NCBI RefSeq assembly: GCF_963860125.1 | Contig: NZ_CAWLFA010000001.1 | Span: forward strand, 496,001 to 560,000 | Length of the DNA: 64,000 nucleotides | Source: Picosynechococcus sp. PCC 7002 | Lineage (GTDB): Bacteria; Cyanobacteriota; Cyanobacteriia; Cyanobacteriales; MRBY01 | Direction: 5' to 3' | Shown here: piece by piece, positions 1 through 7,677 of the stretch | How positions within the stretch are numbered: position 1 is the first letter of the stretch | Layout of the letters: each line of letters starts with the position of its first letter | Notes under the pieces: generated by a model | Told to the model about the DNA's origin: nothing | The model's input: the letters and a program-made list of their open reading frames with translations, nothing else | Databases searched by the model: none | Translations under genes and position numbers: made by a program

Positions 1-286
1 CAACGATTCCTCCCCATGCTTTTCGCCCTTCCCAAAAACGCTCGTAGGATGTATTCGTGCGAAAAACGATGAGCAAACCCAGAATCAGATTGTAAATAAC
101 ATTTGTGGTCAAATCTCCCAGTTTCTCAAGATAGATAGGCAAACCCTGGAGGTAGATAAATGTCAATGCCGCAGTCAAAATACAGAAAAAAAGGATGCGC
201 GGCAAAATCATAGACAAGACAGCCCCCTTGACCTGAAAGATAGTACTGAGCCAATCGGGTTTATCCAGTTTGTCAGAGGTAATCAT
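1..286 (-). CDS. Bestrophin-like (UPF0187 family) membrane protein, 3' part cut by window edge
   Basis: The frame opens with ATG at 286 and runs off the left edge, so only the first 95 residues are visible. It begins MITSDKLDKPDWLSTIFQ, has two hydrophobic segments (about residues 23-45 and 60-75), and then reads RTNTSYERFWEGRKAWGG, which matches the conserved RTN-x-YERFWEGRK motif after the first membrane helices of bacterial bestrophin homologues. Members of this family form pentameric anion channels; in cyanobacteria and chloroplasts some are thylakoid bicarbonate or chloride channels. It lies just downstream, on the same strand, of an MscS channel gene. The family call rests on this motif; the specific ion is unknown. 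Confidence 0.75.
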   Translation of the reverse strand, partial: MITSDKLDKPDWLSTIFQVKGAVLSMILPRILFFCILTAALTFIYLQGLPIYLEKLGDLTTNVIYNLILGLLIVFRTNTSYERFWEGRKAWGGIV

Positions 287-350
287 CGGTATCTAAAGTA
301 ATTTTTTGTGTGAGTCAACAAATTAAATATTCAGTTTTCAAATCAGCTTT

Positions 351-1241
351 CTAAGTATCATCTCCTGCAGGTAATTGGTTGGGAAAATAATCATTGTATT
401 TATCCTGATTGTAATAATATAAAGTGCGAATAGGATAGGGGATATTAATATCAGCTGCGTCGAATACTTCTTTGATCTTAATAATTGCCAGGGTTTGGAC
501 GCGACGAACTTCTTTTTGTTTAGGCGTTGTCCAATAGCGGACAATAAAGTCAATGGAACTATCGCCAAAACTGACGAGATCAATTTCGGGGGCAGGCTGT
601 GCTAAAACGCCATCCAAATCACAAATCGTTTGCTGTAATAAATCCTTGGCCATTGGCAGGGGCGTATTGTAATCTACCCCCACACCGAGATCAGTGCGCC
701 GATTAGGATAAGCTGTTTTCACCATTACCGCATCAGTAAACACGCTGGCATTTGGTAACAAGACTTTTTCCCCCTGATAGGTGCGAATGCTCGTTGTGCG
801 GATGCTGATATCTTCAATAATACCTTGGTAATCACTGACTGCAATTTCATCACCGATGCGAAAAGGCTCCTCAACCAGTAGGATAATCCCCGCAAAAAAG
901 TTTTTGACGATATCCTGAAACGCAAAACCAATGGCGATTGAACCCACCCCTAAAGTGGCAACAATATCCCCTAAACTCAGGCCAGGAAAAGCGACTACAC
1001 AGGCAAATAAAACACCTAAAACCCATGTCCCCACATAAACGCCTTTGTCAGCCAGAATTTGTAGTGAATGATTTTTGATGGTTTTGGCGGTAACTTCTTT
1101 GGTTATTTTCTGGAAAATTTCCGAGCAATACCTTGTTAAAAATAGAATAATGATTCCAGTTAGCAAGCCAGGGATTCGTTGAATACCGATACTTAAAATG
1201 GCTTGTAGACTGTTAATAATGGTTTCTGTAATTTGGCTCAT
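351..1241 (-). CDS. MscS-family mechanosensitive ion channel
   Basis: This 296-residue protein is close in size to E. coli MscS. It has an N-terminal helix (about 12-38), a second helix pair around 68-90 and a pore-lining TM3 that reads VATLGVGSIAIGFAFQDIVK, the Gly/Ala-rich signature of the family. The beta domain follows, with PFRIGDEIAV and the RTTSIRTYQGEKVLLPNAS stretch typical of MscS. Such channels sit in the plasma membrane and open under tension to release osmolytes during hypo-osmotic shock. The start is an ATG without a clear ribosome binding site. A truncated bestrophin-like gene lies 64 bp downstream on the same strand, so both may be co-transcribed. Osmotic function is inferred from the family. 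Confidence 0.9.
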   Translation of the reverse strand: MSQITETIINSLQAILSIGIQRIPGLLTGIIILFLTRYCSEIFQKITKEVTAKTIKNHSLQILADKGVYVGTWVLGVLFACVVAFPGLSLGDIVATLGVGSIAIGFAFQDIVKNFFAGIILLVEEPFRIGDEIAVSDYQGIIEDISIRTTSIRTYQGEKVLLPNASVFTDAVMVKTAYPNRRTDLGVGVDYNTPLPMAKDLLQQTICDLDGVLAQPAPEIDLVSFGDSSIDFIVRYWTTPKQKEVRRVQTLAIIKIKEVFDAADINIPYPIRTLYYYNQDKYNDYFPNQLPAGDDT

Positions 1242-1484
1242 AAAATGTGTGGCTTCAGTTTGTAGTGAAACTCAATATAATTAGGAGAATAATTCAACAA
1301 AAATTTTAGGATTGGCAACAATGCCATCAGTACTGAGAGAAAATAAAAAGTATTCTGCTCAAGTTAACTGAACCGATTTCATGGTGAAAGCTTTCCGTAA
1401 AGCTGTCAAGTTAACGGGGTTTGGCATATAGAAATGATTCGCTAATGCCATCCTCTGGCTTAACTGATGATAGACCCTAGAGAA

Positions 1485-2369
1485 TTATTGCGATTGTGAT
1501 TGTGTTTGGGAAAAAAGCACATCATCAACCAGACGAATATCGCAAACCAAGCTCGTCTGGGGTCTCCCCAAGGGACTCTGGATATCTCCCGATACAGGGG
1601 CCGCCCGTCGGGGATCTCCCGTTGCCGCAACGGCGATATGACCGTCTGTGACCGCTAAACCCAAGGTGGGATCAAAGCCACGCCAGCCACCTCCCGGCAT
1701 ATACACTTCTCCCCAGGCATGGAGTTCATGTTGGGTTGTGGTTTCATCGCCCCGTTGGTAGCCACTGACAAACCGTGCCGCTAGACCAGCGACTCGACAG
1801 GCCTCAACCCATAACAAGGCAAAATCACGGCAGGTACCTGTCCGCTGGCTGAGGGTGATCCCAGGAAGTTGGGGTGCCCCTTCAAGGCGATGGATATAGC
1901 GGCAATCTTCATAGATGCGCTGGGTCAGTTGGCTCACAAAGAGGCCGGCATTTCCTTCTACTTGGTGCAAGAGATCCTGGGCTAACTCCACGACGCGGGG
2001 ATGGGGAGTGGTGAGTTGTCGGTAGGGATAAAGTCTGAGGGCGAGGGAACTGGGGTAGTCCCAGGGGCAGGCGATCGCCCAGGGAGCCATCAGATAATCA
2101 AAAGGATTCTGACAGACGACTTCCACCTCTGCCGTTGTGACGAACTTTAGGGACTGCACAGGTTTGGGGTCAAACCAGAAGCGATCCGCCACGTTGCCAT
2201 CTGGATCCAGGAGGCGAGTGTGCTGCCGGGGTAGCGGGTCAACCTCTAAGTGAAACTGCCGGAGCCGTTGCTGGCCATCGGTGCGTGGACATAATTTGAC
2301 ACAATGACTGCCCAGTTCTACGGGATGACCGTAGGTGTAGAGGGTCGAATGGGTGATCTGATAGCGCAC
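1485..2369 (-). CDS. Transglutaminase-like cysteine peptidase-fold protein
   Basis: This 294-residue protein has the bacterial transglutaminase N-terminal beta region (about 1-90) followed by a transglutaminase-like core. The catalytic Cys is in RTGTCRDFALLWVEACR (about 178-194), the His in HELHAWGEVYMPGGGW, and the Asp in GFDPTLGLAV, giving a complete Cys-His-Asp triad. There is no signal peptide. The start is GTG. It is the last gene of a minus-strand operon after the circularly permuted ATP-grasp and alpha-E genes, 35 bp after the latter. This gene trio is conserved in many bacteria and has been predicted to make or trim a peptide or isopeptide product. The substrate is unknown; activity could be proteolytic or cross-linking. 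Confidence 0.88.
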   Translation of the reverse strand: MRYQITHSTLYTYGHPVELGSHCVKLCPRTDGQQRLRQFHLEVDPLPRQHTRLLDPDGNVADRFWFDPKPVQSLKFVTTAEVEVVCQNPFDYLMAPWAIACPWDYPSSLALRLYPYRQLTTPHPRVVELAQDLLHQVEGNAGLFVSQLTQRIYEDCRYIHRLEGAPQLPGITLSQRTGTCRDFALLWVEACRVAGLAARFVSGYQRGDETTTQHELHAWGEVYMPGGGWRGFDPTLGLAVTDGHIAVAATGDPRRAAPVSGDIQSPLGRPQTSLVCDIRLVDDVLFSQTQSQSQ

Positions 2370-2404
2370 AACACAGGCCTAAAAAAGTAAACAGTTAATT
2401 CAAA

Positions 2405-3355
2405 CTAAACCGCCAGGGGGACAGCGATGAAATCTTCATAAATATCCTGACCAACGCGATTCAATTTACTCTGAAGATCGTCAAGGAATTCATGGAGGCC
2501 CTGGTCAAAAATTTCATCCATCGTCATGTAGTCCAACGCAGAACAGAGGCGACCAAGGGAACGCTCACTACAGCAACTCCAACTCCCAACGGGAGTCCCG
2601 GCAATGCAATGGAGAGATTTTTGGGCTTCGAGCAACGAAAAACAAATCGACCGGGGAAACTGTGCATCCAAGATCAAAAAGGCGGCTACATTCTCTGGGG
2701 TAATTCGATGTTGGCGTTTGCGGTACATCTCGTAGGCACTGGCAGATTTGAGCAGGGCAATCCACTGCAAATTATCTAAAGGACTCCCTACATCCTGCAA
2801 AGAAGGCAAGAGGATAAAGTATTTCACATCAAGGATTCGCGCTGTTTTATCTGCCCGCTCGAGGAGACGCCCCAACTGGCCAAAGTGCCAGCCTTCATTG
2901 TGGGACATTGTCGCTTCCATAATGCCTGCGAACAGATGACTCCCCATGCGAATGGCAGGATAAAATTGATAACGCTCTTCTAGGGTCATGGGCTGACTCG
3001 CGGCCCGTTGTACTGTGTGATAAAGCTCGTTGAGCTGTTCCCACATCTCAGAAGAAATATTGGCCCGGACAGCATGGGCATTTTCCCGCGCCCGTTTGAG
3101 ACAGGACACAATTGAACTGGGGTAGTTCTGATCAAAGGTTAAAAATTGCAGGACATTTTCGCTGGTGGCTTCGCCATAGGACTCGCGGAATAGAGCAGAA
3201 TCTCCTGTGGTGGTGATCAGGGCTTGCCAATAGTTGGTGGTGGTTGTCGTATCTAGCAGGAGGGTTAAATTGACCTCCACAAAGCGAGCGACATTTTCGG
3301 CCCGTTCGACATAACGATTGAGCCAATAAATAGAATCAGCAACACGACTCAACAT
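2405..3355 (-). CDS. Alpha-E domain (DUF403) protein
   Basis: This 316-residue, almost entirely helical protein begins MLSRVADSIYWLNRYVERAE, the hallmark of the alpha-E (DUF403) family. It has no membrane segments. Internal motifs such as SHLFAGIMEATMSHNEGWHFGQ and LGRLLERADKTARILDVKYF are typical. The family has no experimentally settled biochemistry; it is predicted to act with its genomic partners, an ATP-grasp ligase-like protein and a transglutaminase, in a peptide-forming or tagging pathway. Both partners flank it here, 72 bp upstream and 35 bp downstream, all on the minus strand. The start is ATG. Identity is secure from sequence and context; function is unknown. Confidence 0.9.
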   Translation of the reverse strand: MLSRVADSIYWLNRYVERAENVARFVEVNLTLLLDTTTTTNYWQALITTTGDSALFRESYGEATSENVLQFLTFDQNYPSSIVSCLKRARENAHAVRANISSEMWEQLNELYHTVQRAASQPMTLEERYQFYPAIRMGSHLFAGIMEATMSHNEGWHFGQLGRLLERADKTARILDVKYFILLPSLQDVGSPLDNLQWIALLKSASAYEMYRKRQHRITPENVAAFLILDAQFPRSICFSLLEAQKSLHCIAGTPVGSWSCCSERSLGRLCSALDYMTMDEIFDQGLHEFLDDLQSKLNRVGQDIYEDFIAVPLAV

Positions 3356-3427
3356 GGTAGATCTTTACTCCTCGAATTTGCTTAGGAATAGGGTGTAGTA
3401 GGGAGTTCGCAGTTTGACGTAATTTTT

Positions 3428-4879
3428 TTAGGCGGCCTTGGTATTAATCACCCAGGTATCTTTGCTGCCGCCCCCTTGGGATGAGTTGACGACTAGGGAG
3501 CCTTGTTTGAGGGCGACACGGGTCAGGCCACCGGGGTTAACATAGGTGCGATCGCCACCGTTGAGGATGAAAGGCCGTAGATCCACATGGCAGCCGACAA
3601 ATGCGCCGTCGATCAGGGTCGGGACTCGCGATAAACATAATGTGGGTTGGGCGATATATTTTCTGGGGTTAGCTTTGATATAGCCTTTAAATTGTTCCCG
3701 TTCAGCGGGGCTAGCGTGGGGGCCGACCAACATCCCATAACCCCCGGAGGCATCGGTGGCCTTCACCACAAGCTCGTCTAAATGGTTCAACACATGGGAT
3801 TGCTGCTGGGGATCTTCACAAAAATAAGTCTCAACATTGGGCAAAATTTGGTCTTCGCCAAGGTAGTAGCGGATCATCTGGGGAACGTAGCCGTAAACCA
3901 TTTTGTCATCGGCGATCCCTGTCCCTGGGGCGTTGGCGATCGCCACCCGTCCTTGGCGGTAGACTTCCATCAGGCCCGGCACCCCAAGCACCGAATCCGA
4001 GCGAAAAACAAACGGATCTAAAAAGTCATCATCAATGCGCCGATAAATCACATCAATCCGTTGCAATCCCTTGGTGGTGCGCATCTGTAAATAGCCATCC
4101 ACCACGACCAAATCTCGCCCTTCGACCAACTCACACCCCATTTGCTGGGCGAGGTAAGAATGTTCAAAATAGGCAGAGTTGTAAATGCCTGGTGTCAGCA
4201 CCACAACGCAGGGATCGGCAATGTGATCGGGGGCCAAATTCATTAACAGATTTAGCAATTGTCCCGGATAGTCATCGACGGGTTGAATCTTTAGGGTATT
4301 AAAAAAGCTCGGAAAAAGACTTTTCATCACCCGACGATTTTCGAGAACGTAGGAAACCCCCGACGGACAACGGAGGTTATCTTCGAGGACATACCATTGC
4401 CCCTGGCGATCGCGCACCAAATCAGTACCCGTAATGTGACACCATTTGCCCTTGGGGGGTTTGAGGCCAATGCAGGGTTTCAAGTAGCCTGACGCTGATT
4501 CCACCACATGGCGCGGAATCACTTGATCCTTGATAATGCGCTGTTCATTGTAAATATCGTCAAGGAAATGATTTAACGCTTCAATGCGCTGTTGTAAGCC
4601 TTTTTCGAGCCAATCCCACTCCGTCTGGGCAATAATCCGGGGAATCACATCAAAGGGAAAAATCCGCTCCGTCCCCTGGTTATCGCTGTAAACATTGAAG
4701 GTCACGCCCAACTTGAACAACATATTTTGCGCAGATTTTTGTTGTTGTTCCAGGACGTTGAGGGGGAACTTGCCAATATGCTGAATCAACGCCGCTGCGG
4801 CTGGTCGTGGTATCCCCTGATCCGCAAAAAGCTCATCATAAAAATCTCCGGGGTTGTAACCTTCTAGACTATTTACCAT
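3428..4879 (-). CDS. Circularly permuted type 2 ATP-grasp protein (DUF404/DUF407)
   Basis: The protein is 483 residues from the ATG at 4879. A 12-residue longer frame from 4915 is open, but 4879 has a GAGG ribosome binding site 8 bp upstream and gives the family-typical N-terminus MVNSLEGYNPGDFYDELF. Family motifs include YLKPCIGLKPPKGKWCHITG, DLVRDRQGQWYVLEDNLR, RVMKSLFPSFF, TPGIYNSAYFEHSYLA and, near the end, VVKATDASGGYGMLVGP and LRPFILNGG. The fold is a circularly permuted ATP-grasp, so it probably activates a carboxylate with ATP for amide bond formation. It is the first gene of the operon with the alpha-E and transglutaminase genes. The substrates are unknown. Confidence 0.9.
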   Translation of the reverse strand: MVNSLEGYNPGDFYDELFADQGIPRPAAAALIQHIGKFPLNVLEQQQKSAQNMLFKLGVTFNVYSDNQGTERIFPFDVIPRIIAQTEWDWLEKGLQQRIEALNHFLDDIYNEQRIIKDQVIPRHVVESASGYLKPCIGLKPPKGKWCHITGTDLVRDRQGQWYVLEDNLRCPSGVSYVLENRRVMKSLFPSFFNTLKIQPVDDYPGQLLNLLMNLAPDHIADPCVVVLTPGIYNSAYFEHSYLAQQMGCELVEGRDLVVVDGYLQMRTTKGLQRIDVIYRRIDDDFLDPFVFRSDSVLGVPGLMEVYRQGRVAIANAPGTGIADDKMVYGYVPQMIRYYLGEDQILPNVETYFCEDPQQQSHVLNHLDELVVKATDASGGYGMLVGPHASPAEREQFKGYIKANPRKYIAQPTLCLSRVPTLIDGAFVGCHVDLRPFILNGGDRTYVNPGGLTRVALKQGSLVVNSSQGGGSKDTWVINTKAA

Positions 4880-5261
4880 GCCATTACCCTCGAACCTGCT
4901 GTGAAGTGGGGCCAAAGATCAAGCTACAGTTCAGGCGATCGCCGAACAGACCACTGCCTTCTGTGCCTAAATCGTCCCAGCTAGCTAGATGTATCAAGCA
5001 TTGAGCGACCGAAGCTGTAACAAGTCATACAGCTACCAAAGACTTCACAAAAATCAAGCTTCCCAAAAGACACCATTCTCGCTACCTCAAAATCCCATGG
5101 GGTCTGCTCCGGAGCCAAAAATTTGACCCCTCAAACCAAAAAAAGCCGAGGCCAAACCTCGACTTTCTAGTGTTTATTTTTTGCGATCGCCCGACGATTG
5201 ACCAGAGACAACGCAGACCTTGATTGAGATTCTGGGTTGTTTGACTACGACAGATTTTCGA
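4880..5261. other. Intergenic stretch between the ATP-grasp gene and sbtA
   Basis: About 380 bp without a credible gene on either strand. It holds the 5' region of the ATP-grasp operon (minus strand, upper start at 4879), HIP1-type GCGATCGC palindromes, and near its right end the inferred sbtA terminator hairpin. No tRNA-like or riboswitch-like fold was recognised by eye. Confidence 0.5.
5138..5165 (-). terminator. Rho-independent terminator of sbtA
   Basis: Read on the minus strand, a CGAGG/CCTCG stem with a short loop is followed directly by a run of seven T. It lies about 100 bp beyond the sbtA stop codon, in the right orientation to end that transcript. Confidence 0.75.
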
Positions 5262-6374
5262 TCAGCCACCCATGGTTGCTTGGGCAAGGCCGATAAAAAG
5301 TGGTATGCCGATGGCGATCGCCACGGGGGTACCGATGGCCGTAGACGAACCGATATAAGCAGAAGGATTAGCCGACGGAATCCCAGCCCGTAAAGTAGGC
5401 GGCCCAGAGATGTCCGAACTAGACGCCGCAATAATCGCTAAGAGGGCAACACCACCAGGACTGAACCCTGTAACATAGTGGGCGATCATGCCGAGACCGA
5501 AGGCAATAAACCCATGGAGTAGCGGCGCAATAAACGCATAGACAGCGTACCATTGAGCAACTTTGCGCAGTTCCCCAAGCCTAGACCAAGCTTCCATCCC
5601 CATCACCAGCATCAAAATCGAAAGAAAACCACGGAAGAGGGGCTCATAGAAACTTTCAAAGACACTTTCTGGCCGAGTCAACAAACCGAGAGCAAGACCG
5701 AGCAACAATGCTGATAGGGCAGAACCCTGGAGACTTTCCTTAACAATGGGCCAAATTTCAACCCGATTAGTAGCCTTACCACGCTTTTGACCCAGATATT
5801 CCTGCCTCGTGGTGGGATAAACAGGTTCACCAGAATATTCACCAGCGGCAACGGGTTGTTTGCTGAAATCATCGGCTTCAACCTCGCGCTGCTTGCTCTT
5901 ATAAAGACTAGCTACAACAATCGCTGTCACCAGGGCGGGAATATCCATAAAAGGATAAAGTGCCGCTGCCCAAGGTTCGTAGAAAACACCTTGCCCTTCC
6001 ATAACCGTGATTCCAGCAGCAAGGGTCGAACCACTCACTGCCCCAAACAAGCCGGCAGTTGCCACTGCATCTACGGTCCTAATACCTGGCAGCTTTGCTA
6101 AGGTAAAACGCCCAATAAAAACGATCAGAATGCCCATGAGCACAGCAAATAACGCAGGCAAGAGCATCTCCGTGATATTGGTATTACGAATCGCAATACC
6201 GCCGCTCAAACCGACTTTGATGAGCAGCATAAAAACGATGAACTTATACACTGCATCGGGGATTGTAAGTCGGCTACCGAAGGCGGCAATGACAATACCG
6301 CCAATTAAAAAGCCGAGCGTCGGGGACTGCAACTGCGACCCAAATTTCGTCAAAAAATCGGACAAAAAATCCAC
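5262..6374 (-). CDS. sbtA: Sodium-dependent bicarbonate transporter SbtA
   Basis: This 370-residue polytopic membrane protein is the usual length for SbtA (374 in Synechocystis). It begins MDFLSDFLTKFGSQLQSPTL, and its two inverted halves of five helices are separated by a hydrophilic loop around 185-220 (YKSKQREVEADDFSKQ). The first half has the conserved LFGAVSGSTLAAGITVMEG and the second has IAASSSDISGPPTLRAGIPS, the pseudosymmetric Na+/HCO3- binding segments. It imports bicarbonate across the plasma membrane for the CO2-concentrating mechanism. The GTG start has a strong GGAGG site (AAGGAGG) 6-7 bp upstream. Its partner sbtB is not the next gene but lies divergently 1.3 kb away. Expression is probably induced by low inorganic carbon. 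Confidence 0.95.
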   Translation of the reverse strand: MDFLSDFLTKFGSQLQSPTLGFLIGGIVIAAFGSRLTIPDAVYKFIVFMLLIKVGLSGGIAIRNTNITEMLLPALFAVLMGILIVFIGRFTLAKLPGIRTVDAVATAGLFGAVSGSTLAAGITVMEGQGVFYEPWAAALYPFMDIPALVTAIVVASLYKSKQREVEADDFSKQPVAAGEYSGEPVYPTTRQEYLGQKRGKATNRVEIWPIVKESLQGSALSALLLGLALGLLTRPESVFESFYEPLFRGFLSILMLVMGMEAWSRLGELRKVAQWYAVYAFIAPLLHGFIAFGLGMIAHYVTGFSPGGVALLAIIAASSSDISGPPTLRAGIPSANPSAYIGSSTAIGTPVAIAIGIPLFIGLAQATMGG

Positions 6375-6746
6375 TAATACCTCCTTCCGCTTCCTCCCAT
6401 GAAGAGCGGTAATTGTGAGCTTTGAATAGTAAGGCTGCAGGGCTTCACACCTACAGCGCGGGTACGATGCGAAAATCTGTTATCGGGCTTTTATAGATTT
6501 AGCTCTATTAACACCCAAATTTCTATGTGCTTAAGTCTATCTTGAATTGCGCAGATTTTTACGTTTTTCAGCCTGGATTTGATACGCAATGTCAAATTTA
6601 ATTCATAAGTTTTTCTTTTCTATTGTCTTCATTGCTCCTAGTTAAGGTGAATGGTGTTCAAGTAAATGGCGATCGCCTATTGTTCGTGCAACCAAGCTAT
6701 CCCTTGATTTATTTCTCGCTGTATTGAGTGCCTCCAAGGGGAGAAT
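6375..6746. other. sbtA upstream regulatory region (no gene)
   Basis: This 370-bp gap lies between sbtA and the upstream small gene, both on the minus strand. It holds an inferred sbtA promoter and an inverted repeat (separate entry), leaving a 5' leader of about 105 nt before the GTG start. No open frame here looks like a gene. The composition is AT-rich in the 6490-6650 part. Confidence 0.5.
6490..6518 (-). promoter_or_regulatory. Putative sbtA promoter with overlapping operator
   Basis: On the minus strand a -35 like TTGGGT (6518-6513), a 17-bp spacer and a -10 TATAAA (6495-6490) are seen. A perfect inverted repeat ATAGA-N6-TCTAT (6493-6508) covers the end of the spacer and the start of the -10. 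Such placement suggests repression. LysR-type regulators CcmR/NdhR and CmpR are the known regulators of carbon-uptake genes in cyanobacteria, but the match to their consensus was not tested. Confidence 0.5.
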
Positions 6747-6989
6747 TTAGTCCACTTGCAAAGCAGGAGACTGTTCCGGTGCAGGACTTTCTAAAGGGGG
6801 ACTGTAAGGGGCAATGTTCACCCAGATAACAGAAAGCAGTAAACCAACCCCACAACCGATCAAAAACATCCAACCGTGGGAAGGCTCTAAAACGCAAAGT
6901 AAGCGGCGGTCACTACCATACACTTGCACTACCCACCCCTCATCTGCATTTAAGGTGGGTTGCGATGGTCTCGCGTCAAATTTTTTCAT
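6747..6989 (-). CDS. Small single-span membrane protein, unknown
   Basis: This 80-residue protein starts MKKFDARPSQPTLNADEGW with an ATG and a GGAG site about 9 bp upstream. Residues 1-40 are soluble and include WVVQVYGSDRRLLCVLEPSHGW; a hydrophobic helix spans about 41-60 (MFLIGCGVGLLLSVIWVNIA); the tail is Pro/Glu/Ser-rich (YSPPLESPAPEQSPALQVD) and probably flexible. I do not recognise the family. It sits upstream of sbtA on the same strand, separated by 370 bp that contain the inferred sbtA promoter, so it is probably its own unit. The ribosome binding site, membrane topology and tail make it a credible gene. A link with bicarbonate transport is only positional. Confidence 0.6.
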   Translation of the reverse strand: MKKFDARPSQPTLNADEGWVVQVYGSDRRLLCVLEPSHGWMFLIGCGVGLLLSVIWVNIAPYSPPLESPAPEQSPALQVD

Positions 6990-7125
6990 TGCTTTTTACT
7001 CCATGCTGTTTGTATGTATTTCCGAACAATCACGTGCCCGTTTAAAACAGAGAACGTAGCCAACAACCACCAATGCAATATCCATGGCGACTTTAAGTTG
7101 AATTTTTTAAATAGTTGAGTAAGCC

Positions 7126-7153
7126 CAATCCATAGAAATAAGCCTATGGATTG
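7126..7153. repeat. Perfect inverted repeat, 10-bp arms with 8-bp spacer
   Basis: The arms CAATCCATAG and CTATGGATTG are perfectly complementary with an 8-bp spacer. It sits about 140 bp upstream of the small membrane protein gene (minus strand) and about 525 bp upstream of sbtB (plus strand). There is no T-run next to it on either strand, so it is more likely an operator or a stable RNA hairpin than a terminator. Confidence 0.6.
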
Positions 7154-7559
7154 AGTGAATGCCATGTTTTTTAGTCTATACAATGCCGGGTCAACAAGTG
7201 GCCTTTTTTGTCAAAAATCGCCTTAAACTTGCTGAATCTTTTGATAACCCAAGCTTATGAATCGAATCTAAATGGCCATGCTATGCGTAACTTTCCTAGA
7301 TCTGTATCCGTGGATTAGATCAACTTACGAGGCCAACATCCGTTAGAAAAATATCTGCTGTGACGAGGGTGATTCTCAAGGGCTGGCTTGTCGTTAGACG
7401 ATGAATTAGGATTTGACGGGTTCCATTGCAAACAGCGTTAAAACCAATGATTAAAAGGCGATCGCGGCACTAAAGGGATAAGCGTTTTTTATAAAATGCT
7501 TCGATTAATCTAAATCAATCCTTTCCAATAGAGGGTATCCTTTGGCATAGACTTAAAGA

Positions 7560-7593
7560 TATGGTTTAAGACAAAACCATAGAGTCTTGTCTT
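7560..7593 (+). promoter_or_regulatory. Two overlapping inverted repeats in the sbtB leader
   Basis: TATGGTTT (7560-7567) pairs with AAACCATA (7574-7581) across 6 nt, and AAGACAA (7568-7574) pairs with TTGTCTT (7587-7593) across 12 nt. The second hairpin needs bases that sit in the loop and arm of the first, so in RNA the two cannot form together. They lie 85-120 nt upstream of the sbtB start and could be a transcription-factor site or an RNA switch. Confidence 0.45.
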
Positions 7594-7677
7594 TGATTGT
7601 CGCAACCCATATTTTTAATAGAAAAGCGACAATTTTTTTTCGACTCGCCATACATCACGCGTCAAGAGGAACCCCCC

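Larger units (their letters stand above)
6990..7677. other. 690-bp intergenic region between the small membrane protein gene and sbtB
   Basis: Divergent region with no convincing gene. A 65-codon minus-strand frame at 6986-7183 lacks family features and is rejected. The region contains a perfect 10-bp-arm palindrome at 7126-7153 and two overlapping inverted repeats at 7560-7593 just upstream of sbtB (separate entries). It is AT-rich, as expected for promoters on both sides. Confidence 0.5.

Noticed and set aside
6986..7183. 65-codon minus-strand frame with some hydrophobic stretches upstream of the small membrane protein gene
   Set aside because: No ribosome binding site, no family features, and it overlaps the 5' end of the better supported gene and contains the palindrome at 7126-7153.
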